Below, one piece after another: positions 18,024 to 26,643 of a DNA stretch of 64,000 nt. A model generated the notes under the pieces. The model was not told the origin of the DNA. It saw only the letters and a program-made list of their open reading frames with translations, and ran no database searches. The DNA is from Allobacillus halotolerans (GTDB taxonomy: Bacteria > Bacillota > Bacilli > Bacillales > Alkalibacillaceae), in assembly GCF_028743495.1 (NCBI RefSeq), contig NZ_CP117968.1. One strand, 5' to 3'. Position 1 is the stretch's first letter. Each line of letters starts with the position of its first letter. Made by a program: the position numbers and the translations under genes.

Positions 18024-19853
18024 ATGAATAAAATTGTACAGCTACCGGATGAATTATCGAATAAGATTGCTGCAGGGGAAGTCGTAGAAAGACCTTCTTC
18101 TGTTGTCAAAGAGCTTATCGAAAATTCTATTGATGCAGGTAGTAGTTGGATTAAAATCGAACTGGATGAAGCGGGATTACAGTTAATTCGGGTGACAGAC
18201 GATGGAGAGGGAATGACGGAGGAAGATACTGAGAAGGCTTTCTTTCGTCATGCAACAAGTAAAATTAAAAATGAGCAACAATTATTCCGTGTAAAAACAT
18301 TAGGATTTCGTGGAGAAGCGCTTGCAAGTATTGCTTCAGTCAGCCATTTGACGATTCGTACGTCTACGGGTGATCAAAGTGGAACGGAAATGAAAATTCA
18401 TGGCGGAGAGATCATAGAGAAACAAAAGCATACAAAGCGGCGTGGGACGGAAATAACCGTTGAGAATCTATTTTATAATACACCCGCCCGTTTAAAGTAT
18501 CTGAAAACAGTCCATACTGAAATCGGACATATCATGGACCTAGTGAATCGGATGGCGCTCGCGCATGATGAGATTCGTTTTGAATGTCACCACAATGGCA
18601 AACGTATCTTTTTTTCACCAGGAAATAAAAAGTTACTTCAAGTCATTCAACAAATTTACGGAAAAAATGTAGCTCAACAAATGCTTTCTCTAGAAGAAGA
18701 GTCATTGGATTACACAATTAGGGGCTATGCCGCCAAACCGGAAGTCACACGATCCAATCGAAATTATATGACATTGATTGTGAACGGTCGATATATCAAA
18801 AATTACACGATCAATAAAGCGATATTAGAAGGCTATCATACATTACTTCCGATTGGACGATTTCCTGTCGTCATTCTTAAAATAGATATGGATCCATATT
18901 TGATTGATGTGAATGTTCATCCAGCAAAAACGGAAGTTCGTTTCAGTAAAGAAAAAGAGCTTTTCGATGTAGTCAAGCAAGCGGTCTATAATCTGATGCA
19001 CGCCCAACGATTAATCCCGGATGTGTCAAAGAAAGAAAAGGTGAAATCTGAACAAACGGCTCTGGATTTTTCTTATATCAAAAGAAATGAACCTGTACCA
19101 GAAAAGTGGAGTGATTTTACACCGCGAGAAAGTAATCATACGAATCAAATGGATGAAAAGAGCAGTGAACAAGTGCCTGTTCAGCAGGTAGCAGAGCCAC
19201 CGATTGAAGACATTGAAAGGCAAGCGAATGTGGAAGAAACATTGCAGCATGTAGAAGAGCCAACGAATACTCGGTTACCACGGTTGTATCCGATTGGTCA
19301 GCTAAGGGGTACCTATATTTTGGCTCAAAATGAAGAAGGACTCTATATGATCGACCAACATGCTGCTCAAGAGCGGATTAAATATGAATTTTACAAAGAG
19401 AAGCTAGGTAATCCCGAACAAGAGACACAGCAGCTTGCTGTTCCGTTGCATTTTGAATTTACCAACCAAGAAGCAACAACCATTGAACAACACCAAGAAC
19501 AACTCCAAGCCATTGGATTGTTTTTAGAGCCTTTTGGGGACCAGTCCTTTTTGGTTCGTTCCTATCCGAGTTGGTTCCCGGCAGGTGAGGAAGAAGGAAT
19601 TCTTCGCGATATGGTCGATGAACTCATTAATGAGAAAACGATCGACTTAGTGAAAATAAGGGAAGAAGCGGCCATCCTCATGTCGTGTAAACGATCGATT
19701 AAAGCGAATCACAACTTAAGTCACCAAGAGATGGAATACTTACTCGAAGAACTGGGTGGATGTAATGATCCGTTCACTTGCCCACATGGCCGTCCGGTCA
19801 TCGTTCATTTCAGTGATTACGAAATTCAACGCATGTTCAAACGGATTATGTAA
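18024..19853 (+). CDS. mutL: DNA mismatch repair protein MutL (endonuclease type)
   Basis: A 609-residue MutL. The GHKL ATPase motifs are present (ELIENSIDAGSS, DDGEGM, LGFRGEALASI). The C-terminal domain has DQHAAQERIKYE at about residue 443, the DQHA-X2-E-X4-E endonuclease motif, with supporting SCKRSIKA and CPHGRP motifs, so this is a nicking MutL as in other bacteria without MutH. QLAVPL is a likely beta-clamp contact. It follows mutS by 13 bases with AAAGGAGGAG before the ATG, and miaA follows 21 bases later, so mutS-mutL-miaA-hfq is probably one operon. Confidence 0.98.
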   Translation: MNKIVQLPDELSNKIAAGEVVERPSSVVKELIENSIDAGSSWIKIELDEAGLQLIRVTDDGEGMTEEDTEKAFFRHATSKIKNEQQLFRVKTLGFRGEALASIASVSHLTIRTSTGDQSGTEMKIHGGEIIEKQKHTKRRGTEITVENLFYNTPARLKYLKTVHTEIGHIMDLVNRMALAHDEIRFECHHNGKRIFFSPGNKKLLQVIQQIYGKNVAQQMLSLEEESLDYTIRGYAAKPEVTRSNRNYMTLIVNGRYIKNYTINKAILEGYHTLLPIGRFPVVILKIDMDPYLIDVNVHPAKTEVRFSKEKELFDVVKQAVYNLMHAQRLIPDVSKKEKVKSEQTALDFSYIKRNEPVPEKWSDFTPRESNHTNQMDEKSSEQVPVQQVAEPPIEDIERQANVEETLQHVEEPTNTRLPRLYPIGQLRGTYILAQNEEGLYMIDQHAAQERIKYEFYKEKLGNPEQETQQLAVPLHFEFTNQEATTIEQHQEQLQAIGLFLEPFGDQSFLVRSYPSWFPAGEEEGILRDMVDELINEKTIDLVKIREEAAILMSCKRSIKANHNLSHQEMEYLLEELGGCNDPFTCPHGRPVIVHFSDYEIQRMFKRIM

Positions 19854-19874
19854 GAATGACTGGAGAGAACTTGT

Positions 19875-20822
19875 ATGAAACCAAAAATCATTAGTGTGGT
19901 TGGTCCAACGGCTGTTGGTAAAACAAAACTAGGGATCGAAATTAGTAAGCAAGTCGGCGGAGAAGTCATTAATGGTGATTCCATTCAAATTTATAAAGAA
20001 TTTGATATTGGTTCTGCGAAAGCTACATTAGAAGAACAAGAAGGTATACCTCATCACCTGATCGACTTCCTGGAACCGAACGCGGAGTACTCTGCTTCCG
20101 ACTTCAAACAAGATGTGAAGCAAAAGGTACAAGAGATTCATGACAAGCAGAAAATACCCGTACTTGTTGGTGGTACAGGTTTTTATGTACAAGCAGCATT
20201 ATATGACTTTAATTTTTCCAGTGTGAAGCGTGACCATCAATACAGTGACAGGTTGCTTGAACAAATCGAACAAAATGGAATTGAACCTTTTTACAAACAA
20301 TTGCAAGAAGTCGATCCAGAGCAAGCAAGGAAAATACATCCACACAATATACGAAGAGTCATTAGAGCATTGGAAGTTTATGAAGCAACAGGAAAGCCGT
20401 TGTCTGACTATGAACAAGAACAATTAGACACCTCGCACTATGATTCTTATATCATCGGACTCACTATGGATCGTCCGCTTTTATATGAACGCATTAATCA
20501 ACGCGTACTTGACATGGTCGACCAAGGCTTATTTGAAGAAATTGAACAATTATATGATCGATATGGCGCAGAAATTCAGCCGATGAAAGGAATTGGATAT
20601 AAAGAAGTAATTCCTTACTTGCAGGGTGAGTATGATAAACAAAGAGCCATCGAGCTCATCCAGCGGAACACGAGGCGTTTTGCAAAGCGGCAATTAACCT
20701 ATTTCCGAAATAAGTTACCTGCGATTCATTGGTATGAAATTAATCCAAGACGTCCAGAAGAAAACTTTAAAACAATTTTGGCTGATTTAGAAGGATTTCT
20801 TCAAAATGGAGAGAATAGTTAA
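19875..20822 (+). CDS. miaA: tRNA dimethylallyltransferase MiaA
   Basis: The 315-residue enzyme transfers a dimethylallyl group to A37 of tRNAs reading codons that start with U, making i6A. The P-loop GPTAVGKTKLG is at about residues 9-19, followed by NGDSIQIYKEFDIGSAK and the tRNA-binding QRNTRRFAKRQLTYFRN near residue 260-275. It supplies the substrate for MiaB in this window. The spacing to mutL (21 bases) and hfq (32 bases) and the lack of terminators between suggest co-transcription. Confidence 0.97.
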   Translation: MKPKIISVVGPTAVGKTKLGIEISKQVGGEVINGDSIQIYKEFDIGSAKATLEEQEGIPHHLIDFLEPNAEYSASDFKQDVKQKVQEIHDKQKIPVLVGGTGFYVQAALYDFNFSSVKRDHQYSDRLLEQIEQNGIEPFYKQLQEVDPEQARKIHPHNIRRVIRALEVYEATGKPLSDYEQEQLDTSHYDSYIIGLTMDRPLLYERINQRVLDMVDQGLFEEIEQLYDRYGAEIQPMKGIGYKEVIPYLQGEYDKQRAIELIQRNTRRFAKRQLTYFRNKLPAIHWYEINPRRPEENFKTILADLEGFLQNGENS

Positions 20823-20854
20823 AAGTAGTAGATAGAAAGAGGAGGAATTTTACA

Positions 20855-21076
20855 ATGGCAAATACAACAAACTTACAAGATACGTATTTGAACAAATTAA
20901 GAAAGGAAAAAGTCTTTCTTACCGTCATCTTAATGAACGGGTTCCAATTAAGAGGTGTGATTAAATCATTTGATAATTTCACTGTTTTAATTGAGACAGA
21001 TGGGAAACAACAATTAATTTTCAAGCATGCGATTTCTACGTTTGCCCCATCGAAAAATGTTGATTTGGACTCATAA
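20855..21076 (+). CDS. hfq: RNA chaperone Hfq
   Basis: The 73-residue protein has the two Sm motifs: LQDTYLNKLRKEKVFLTVIL with NGFQLRGVIKSFDNFTVLI (seen in sequence) and KHAISTFAPS, where KHAIST corresponds to the YKHAI RNA-binding signature. It forms a hexameric ring that binds small RNAs and mRNAs, although its role in Bacillaceae is minor compared with enterics. It follows miaA, the standard order, with AGAGGAGGAA before the ATG, and is closed by a terminator. Confidence 0.97.
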   Translation: MANTTNLQDTYLNKLRKEKVFLTVILMNGFQLRGVIKSFDNFTVLIETDGKQQLIFKHAISTFAPSKNVDLDS

Positions 21077-21098
21077 TATCGTTTGTTGTTGAACCTAA

Positions 21099-21128
21099 GA
21101 GCCTACCAGTTTGTTGGTGGGCTTTTTG
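21099..21128 (+). terminator. Terminator after hfq
   Basis: AGCCTACCAG pairs with TTGGTGGGCT (two G-U pairs) around TTTG and is followed by TTTTTG. Confidence 0.85.
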
Positions 21129-21297
21129 TTTTGCCTGTCACTTTACAATGAAAAAACGAATTTCAACCAAGCTTTCAAAAATCATTCCTATTCATCATGA
21201 TCTGTAAGACTCAATAGCAAAAGATGAATTCTTTGAGCAATCTGGTTATAATAGGGAAGGATAAGTGTAAGGACGAACAAGCTAAAGGAGTTTTTGC

Positions 21298-22554
21298 ATG
21301 AGTGAACGAGAACGTGTCATATTGATCGGCTGTCAAACCCAAAAGGAATCAGACGATACATTTCTGACATCATTGAATGAATTACGTGCACTAGCCGATA
21401 CGGTGAATGCAGAAATTGTTGACGTATTTACGCAAAAGCGAGAAAAAATACACAACGCATTGTATATCGGTACTGGAAAAGTAGAAGAGATCAAGCAATA
21501 TATTGAAGAAAATGAGATTGAGCTTGCCATTATGAATGGTGAGTTATCTCCGTCTCAAATCAGAAACTTAAACAAACACTGGGACATATCTGTCATCGAT
21601 CGAACGCAGTTAATTTTAGATATTTTTGCTATGCGTGCGAATACGAAAGAAGGGAAACTCCAAGTCGAACTGGCTCAATTGGAGTATTTGCTTCCGAGAC
21701 TACATGGACAAGGTCGTGCGCTCTCTCGCTTGGGAGGCGGTATTGGGACAAGAGGACCTGGTGAAACAAAACTTGAAACGGACCGCAGACATATACAAAG
21801 TCGCATCAATGATATTAAGAAACAGTTGAAGCAAGTGGTTAAGCAGCGAAGCCAATATCGTGAACGACGAAAAAAGAATTCGGCTTTCCAAATATCGATT
21901 GTCGGTTATACGAACGCAGGAAAATCTACTTTATTTAATCGACTGACAAACAGTGTTTCGTTTGAAGAAGATAAACTCTTTGCTACACTGGATCCAATGA
22001 CAAGAAGGCTGCACTTATCCAGCGGTTTCCAAGCATTAATCTCCGACACCGTCGGTTTCATTCAAGATCTACCGACAACATTAGTCGCAGCTTTTCGGTC
22101 TACTTTGGAAGAAGTATTGGAAGCTGATTTTATCTTACATGTGGTAGATGCTTCGAATGACCGAGCGATTGAACAAGAAAAAACAGTTTACTCGATTTTA
22201 GAAGACTTGGGAGCAGAAAAAATTCCGATGTTGACGGTTTATAATAAAGCAGATCTACTATCAGAAGAGTTTACGCCTTATTCATCTCCGAACGCCGTCA
22301 TCAGTGCCAAAAATTCAGACGATTTACAACGATTGTTACAAAAAATTGAATCTACATTAAAAGAAGAGTGGAATCAATATAAAGTAGCTGTTCCAAAAGA
22401 TGAGGGAACGTTGCTTCATCGACTAAAACAAGAAACAATGGTGCAAGATGAACATTTCGATGAAGAGCAAGAACAATACCTTGTTGACGGATATGCTGAC
22501 CCAAATTCACCTATTTATAACGAAATGAAAAAGCGAGCGAATGAAAATGAATAA
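21298..22554 (+). CDS. hflX: Ribosome-associated GTPase HflX
   Basis: A 418-residue HflX. The N-terminal domain ends with the glycine-rich GGGIGTRGPGETKLETDRR linker (about 150-168); the GTPase domain has GYTNAGKSTLFN (G1), DTVGFIQDLP (G3) and NKAD (G4). HflX splits stalled or hibernating ribosomes under stress. A -10-like TATAAT at 21247-21252 lies 45 bases upstream, with no strong -35. It overlaps ynbB by up to 14 bases, the same pair found in B. subtilis (ynbA-ynbB). Confidence 0.95.
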   Translation: MSERERVILIGCQTQKESDDTFLTSLNELRALADTVNAEIVDVFTQKREKIHNALYIGTGKVEEIKQYIEENEIELAIMNGELSPSQIRNLNKHWDISVIDRTQLILDIFAMRANTKEGKLQVELAQLEYLLPRLHGQGRALSRLGGGIGTRGPGETKLETDRRHIQSRINDIKKQLKQVVKQRSQYRERRKKNSAFQISIVGYTNAGKSTLFNRLTNSVSFEEDKLFATLDPMTRRLHLSSGFQALISDTVGFIQDLPTTLVAAFRSTLEEVLEADFILHVVDASNDRAIEQEKTVYSILEDLGAEKIPMLTVYNKADLLSEEFTPYSSPNAVISAKNSDDLQRLLQKIESTLKEEWNQYKVAVPKDEGTLLHRLKQETMVQDEHFDEEQEQYLVDGYADPNSPIYNEMKKRANENE

Positions 22555-23779
22555 ACAGATACAGCAAATGATTCAACAAACAGAACAATCATTAACAAAA
22601 CAATTTTCGCAAGTTCAAGAAATTGTTACGACAAATCAAGAAAAAGTATTGAATGCTTTTCAACAAGTTCACGTGAGTGAATCTCACTTCACGCCATCGA
22701 CAGGTTATGGGTATGATGATATCGGTCGAGAAAAATTAGAAGAGTTGTACGCAACCGTTTTTCGCACAGAAGACGCATTAGTGCGCCCGCAAATTGTTTC
22801 AGGAACCCATGCAATCACCACATGCCTGTTTGGTGTCCTGAGGCCGGGGGATGAATTACTTTATTTGACGGGAAGGCCATACGATACGCTTGAAGATGTC
22901 ATTGGAATTGAAGAGAATGTCGATGGCTCTTTACGTGACTATGGCATTTTATACAATGAATTGCCATTAACAGATACCGGCAGTGTTGATTTTTCAAATC
23001 TTGAAGAATCGATTAATGATCGTACAAAAATGGTCGCAATCCAGCGGTCAAAAGGATACGCTGACCGTCCTTCATTTACTGTGATGGAAATTAAAGAAAT
23101 GATTGACGAGGTTCGTAAAATCAAACCAGATGCAATTATATTCATCGACAATTGCTACGGTGAATTCGTGGAAACTTACGAGCCAAGTGAAGTAGGAGCA
23201 GACTTGATGGCTGGCTCGTTAATCAAAAATCCAGGCGCCGGAATTGCAAAGACAGGCGGTTACATTGTCGGAAAAGAAAAGTTAGTCAATAAATGTGCAA
23301 ACTGGTTGGTTGCTCCAGGATTAGGTAAAGAAACTGGGGCAAGCCTCTATAGTCTGCATGAAATGTTCCAAGGGTTTTTCTTGGCCCCGCATGTTGTCGG
23401 CGAAGCTTTGAAAGGGGCATATTTTACATCACAGCTGTTGAGTGATCATGGGTATAAAACAGAACCAACCGCGAATGATGCTCGGACAGACCTCATTCAG
23501 TCAATTTCATTTCATCGTGCAGAGGAAATGATTCAATTTGCCCAAATGATTCAAAAGCAATCACCAATCGATTCTTATGTGACACCTGAGCCGAGTAGTA
23601 TGCCAGGCTATGAAGATGATGTCATTATGGCCGGAGGTACCTTCATTCAGGGAGCCAGTCTTGAATTAACTGCCGATGGTCCGATACGCGAACCGTATAC
23701 GCTCTATGTTCAAGGCGGCCTCACGTATGAACATGTTAAACTAGCCATTGTCAAAAGTGTCATCGCATTAAACAAATAA
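22541..23779 (+). CDS. ynbB: PLP-dependent enzyme of the YnbB / methionine gamma-lyase-like family
   Basis: The 412-residue protein belongs to the PF06838 family (aluminium-resistance/YnbB), fold-type I PLP enzymes related to cystathionine lyases. Visible segments are VRPQIVSGTHAI, IFIDNCYGEFVE (the Asp that contacts PLP) and GSLIKNPGAGIAKTGGYI, where the lysine of LIKNPG is the likely Schiff-base residue. Substrate is not established. Two ATGs at 22541 and 22547 are both inside the hflX end, and the ribosome site is weak, so translation probably depends on coupling to hflX. A strong terminator follows. Confidence 0.9.
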   Translation: MKMNKQIQQMIQQTEQSLTKQFSQVQEIVTTNQEKVLNAFQQVHVSESHFTPSTGYGYDDIGREKLEELYATVFRTEDALVRPQIVSGTHAITTCLFGVLRPGDELLYLTGRPYDTLEDVIGIEENVDGSLRDYGILYNELPLTDTGSVDFSNLEESINDRTKMVAIQRSKGYADRPSFTVMEIKEMIDEVRKIKPDAIIFIDNCYGEFVETYEPSEVGADLMAGSLIKNPGAGIAKTGGYIVGKEKLVNKCANWLVAPGLGKETGASLYSLHEMFQGFFLAPHVVGEALKGAYFTSQLLSDHGYKTEPTANDARTDLIQSISFHRAEEMIQFAQMIQKQSPIDSYVTPEPSSMPGYEDDVIMAGGTFIQGASLELTADGPIREPYTLYVQGGLTYEHVKLAIVKSVIALNK

Positions 23780-23828
23780 AAGTCTATCAATCTATTGGGA
23801 CAAACGCCTTGAGAAATACTATACTAAT

Positions 23829-23880
23829 AAAATCCGAACCGATTCATATATTTATGAATCATCGTTCGGATTTTTTCTTT
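23829..23880 (+). terminator. Terminator after ynbB
   Basis: AAAATCCGAAC pairs with GTTCGGATTTT, with a second inner pairing of GATTCAT and ATGAATC, followed by TTTTTTCTTT. Confidence 0.9.
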
Positions 23881-23914
23881 ATCCAAATCTAATTTATCCC
23901 AGCGGAATCTCGAG

Positions 23915-24229
23915 CCGTCCGACAAACGCGTCGAACCGCCCGACAAACGCGTCAAGCCGCTCGACAAGCGCATCGAACCGCCCGACAAACGCGTCAAGCC
24001 GCTCGACAAGCGCATCGAACCGCCCGACAAACGCGTCAAGCCGCTCGACAAGCGCATCGAGCCGCCCGACAAACACGTCGAGCCACCCGACAAGCGCATC
24101 GAGCCGCCCGACAAACGCGTCAAGCCGCCCGACAAGCGCATCGAACCGCCCGACAAACACGTCCAGCCACCCGATCAGCCGCTCTAACCGCCCGATACAT
24201 GAATCAATCCGCCCGATATTTGTGGTTAG
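23915..24229. repeat. Tandem array of fifteen 21-base units, probably non-coding
   Basis: From 23915 to 24229 the plus strand is CCGCCCGACAAACGCGTC plus three bases, repeated fifteen times in perfect 21-base register. In the middle, CCGCCCGACAAACGCG-type units alternate with CCGCTCGACAAGCGCA-type units (a 42-base higher-order repeat). The local G+C is well above the flanks. Because the unit is a multiple of three, two minus-strand frames stay open and read as heptads (RLDAFVG) or as SGGSMRL-like repeats, but neither has a credible ribosome binding site with normal spacing. The last three units at the 3' end have drifted. The rest of the gap 23780-24449 holds the ynbB terminator and the glnR control region. 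Confidence 0.92.
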
Positions 24230-24379
24230 ACGCACCTTCTTCTCAAGAAATATTCATTTTTTCACCGGCAGGTTTCTTTTGGTCCAGATTCATTTTTAAT
24301 TTTAAATGATTACCAGATTACCAAAGAATAATTCAATAAATACAACCCAATGACGAGCTAATGTTTCAAGTCAGGTGTG

Positions 24380-24396
24380 TGTCAACTTTCTTAACA
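24380..24396. promoter_or_regulatory. GlnR/TnrA operator upstream of glnR
   Basis: TGTCAACTTTCTTAACA is a perfect match to TGTnA-N7-TnACA, the site for the nitrogen regulators GlnR and TnrA. It ends four bases before the -35 element. A second, partial site (CTTAACATTCCTTGACA, 24390-24406) overlaps the -35, reproducing the double operator of the B. subtilis glnRA promoter. Confidence 0.85.
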
Positions 24397-24400
24397 TTCC

Positions 24401-24429
24401 TTGACAACTTAATTTTCTAAAAATATACT
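24401..24429 (+). promoter_or_regulatory. glnRA promoter
   Basis: Consensus TTGACA and TATACT are separated by 17 bases, 20 bases before the glnR start, directly next to the GlnR operator. Confidence 0.85.
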
Positions 24430-24449
24430 TTACTTATGGAGGGATGAAA

Positions 24450-24845
24450 ATGGTAGCGATGGACCGAAAAGAATTGCCGTTATTCTCGATTAGTATTGTA
24501 ACGTCACTCACTGAATTAACGCCTAGGCAAATTCGTTACTATGAAGAAAAAGGATTGATTGCACCAACCCGATCTAAAGGGAAACAACGTCTGTTTTCTT
24601 TTTATGATGTTGATCGACTATTGGAAATCAAAAAATTGAAAGATAAAGGCGTTAATATTGCAGGAATAAAAGAAGTTTTAGGAATGGAAAAAAAGGGAAT
24701 AAGTGAAAGGGCGATCGAAAGCTATCGTAAAGATTTAACGGAAGATGAGTTGCATCGTTTATTGAGAAGTGAATTGATGGAATCCGGATATGTTAATCAT
24801 TCTTCCATCAATCGCGGAGACTTGTCTCGGTTTTATCATCCCTAA
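24450..24845 (+). CDS. glnR: MerR-family nitrogen repressor GlnR
   Basis: The 131-residue product is a MerR-type regulator: the winged helix-turn-helix (ELTPRQIRYYEEKGLIAPTRSKGKQR seen in parts, about residues 20-45) and a short C terminus (RSELMESGYVNHSSINRGDLSRFYHP region) as in GlnR. GlnR represses glnRA and other nitrogen genes when feedback-inhibited glutamine synthetase activates it. ATG 24450 is six bases after GGAGGG; ATG 24444 is too close. It is followed by glnA after 83 bases, and the upstream GlnR operator shows autoregulation. Confidence 0.95.
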   Translation: MVAMDRKELPLFSISIVTSLTELTPRQIRYYEEKGLIAPTRSKGKQRLFSFYDVDRLLEIKKLKDKGVNIAGIKEVLGMEKKGISERAIESYRKDLTEDELHRLLRSELMESGYVNHSSINRGDLSRFYHP

Positions 24846-24928
24846 TATATGTATGAGCGTCAACATCGTTACTATTTTGATCCCCTCAAAATAAAAAGTT
24901 TTTATGATATCAGGAGGAATAAAAAACA

Positions 24929-26263
24929 GTGTCAAAAATCACAAAAGAAGATGTGTACAAAAGGATTGAAGAGGAGAATGTTCGATTTATCCGACTTCAA
25001 TTTACCGATTTACTTGGAACAATCAAAAACGTTGAAATTCCATTAGGACAACTCGAAAAAGCTTTAAATAACGAAATGATGTTTGATGGTTCTTCAATCG
25101 AAGGCTTTGTCCGTATTGAAGAGTCCGACATGCGTCTACATCCAGATTTGGATACGTTCGTTGTTTTTCCATGGACCTCCGAAAAAGGAAAAGTCGCTCG
25201 TTTCATTTGCGATATTTATAATCCTGACGGAACACCTTTCGAAGGTTGTCCACGCTATAACTTAAAACGAAACTTAGAACGAATGGAAAAACTAGGCTTT
25301 ACAGCATTCAATATTGGAACAGAGCCCGAGTTCTTCTTATTCAAATTAGATGAGATGGGTGAACCATCGATGGAATTAAACGATAAAGGCGGTTATTTCG
25401 ATCTGGCACCGACGGATTTAGGTGAAAATTGCCGACGTGATATCGTGTTAGAACTTGAAGAAATGGGCTTTGAAATTGAAGCATCCCACCACGAAGTCGC
25501 ACCAGGCCAGCACGAAATCGACTTTAAATATTCAGACGCGATCAGACACTGTGATGATATTCAGACGTTTAAACTGGTTGTTAAAACAATTGCACGTAAA
25601 CATGGTTTACACGCGACCTTTATGCCGAAACCATTATTCGGTGTAAACGGATCCGGAATGCATGCGAATATGTCACTATTCAAAGAAGGCGAAAACGTAT
25701 TTTTTGATGAGAATGGTGAAGAACAGTTAAGTAAAACGGCTTATCAGTTTACAGCTGGAGTTTTGAAACATGCTGTGAACTTTACAGCAGTCACCAATCC
25801 GACTGTAAACTCTTATAAACGATTGGTCCCAGGCTATGAAGCTCCATGTTACGTCGCCTGGTCAACACAAAACCGTAGCCCGCTTGTTCGTGTACCAACA
25901 TCTCGTGGATTGAGCACACGGATTGAGGTGCGCAGTGTCGATCCAGCTGCAAATCCATACATGGCAATGGCAGTTATGCTGGCGGCAGGATTGGACGGCA
26001 TTGAAAATGACCTTGATGTGCCAACACCAGTCGACCGTAATATTTATGCGATGAACAAAAAAGAAAGAGAAGAAAATGGTGTACTTGATTTACCTGCTAC
26101 TCTCTATGAAGCCCTTCAAAAATTAGTGGAAGATGAAGTCATGAGAGAGGCGATGGGTGAACACCTATTGAATCATTTTGTTGAATCCAAAGAGATTGAA
26201 TGGGATATGTTTAGAACCCAAGTCCATCCATGGGAAAGAGAGCAATATTTGAACGGATTTTAA
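24929..26263 (+). CDS. glnA: Glutamine synthetase, type I-alpha
   Basis: A 444-residue GSI-alpha that makes glutamine from glutamate and ammonia. Family segments are FDGSSIEGFVRIEESDM, the metal-binding EPEFF and SHHEVAPGQHEIDFKY, the loop GSGMHANMSLF and the glutamate-binding NSYKRLVPGYEAP. The start is GTG 24929, with AGGAGG about 11 bases upstream; the in-frame context gives MSKITKEDV. There is no adenylylation site as in GSI-beta, so control is by feedback inhibition and by GlnR, encoded upstream in the same operon. Confidence 0.98.
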   Translation: MSKITKEDVYKRIEEENVRFIRLQFTDLLGTIKNVEIPLGQLEKALNNEMMFDGSSIEGFVRIEESDMRLHPDLDTFVVFPWTSEKGKVARFICDIYNPDGTPFEGCPRYNLKRNLERMEKLGFTAFNIGTEPEFFLFKLDEMGEPSMELNDKGGYFDLAPTDLGENCRRDIVLELEEMGFEIEASHHEVAPGQHEIDFKYSDAIRHCDDIQTFKLVVKTIARKHGLHATFMPKPLFGVNGSGMHANMSLFKEGENVFFDENGEEQLSKTAYQFTAGVLKHAVNFTAVTNPTVNSYKRLVPGYEAPCYVAWSTQNRSPLVRVPTSRGLSTRIEVRSVDPAANPYMAMAVMLAAGLDGIENDLDVPTPVDRNIYAMNKKEREENGVLDLPATLYEALQKLVEDEVMREAMGEHLLNHFVESKEIEWDMFRTQVHPWEREQYLNGF

Positions 26264-26578
26264 TAGGATAAAAGTTGACATATTTGAGTTTAATATCTGT
26301 TGGAAATTGTGGGAATGATGATAAAGAAACATTAGTAAATCATCTCCTCCCATACTTTCCGCAGATTTTTTATTTAGAAAACACTCTATCACAATAATGT
26401 GGATTTTTGACATTCGAAACAATAACAATAAAATTGGTGTTATCTATCTCAATATGAAGAACATTTAATTTTTTGAATAAAATTAAAATCTATTGGCTGA
26501 TAAAGAGCTAACTTAAAAAATATAATCGGCATAAGCAATTCATTATCTGTTTACTACTCTTTTTCATCATTTGTTACT
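26264..26578. other. AT-rich gene-free stretch after glnA
   Basis: I see no open frame with a ribosome binding site, no clear terminator and no repeats in this part of the 380-base gap. It marks the change from the conserved glnRA block to accessory genes. Confidence 0.6.
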
Positions 26579-26619
26579 AATTCACTATCTATTGTGAATT
26601 CACCATAATATTGTATAAT
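26579..26619 (+). promoter_or_regulatory. Promoter with overlapping dyad upstream of the 26644 lipoprotein gene
   Basis: TTGTGA (26592-26597) and TATAAT (26614-26619) are separated by 16 bases. AATTCAC (26579-26585) and GTGAATT (26594-26600) form a perfect inverted repeat with an 8-base spacer whose right half covers the -35, so a repressor site is possible. Confidence 0.6.
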
Positions 26620-26643
26620 GTTGGTGGAAAGGGAGGTAGTTAA

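Noticed and set aside
23824..24235. Two overlapping minus-strand reading frames of 110 and 113 codons across the 21-base repeats
   Set aside because: Both are open only because the unit length is a multiple of three and lacks stops; both cannot be genes at once, and neither has a ribosome binding site at normal spacing. Recorded as a repeat array.
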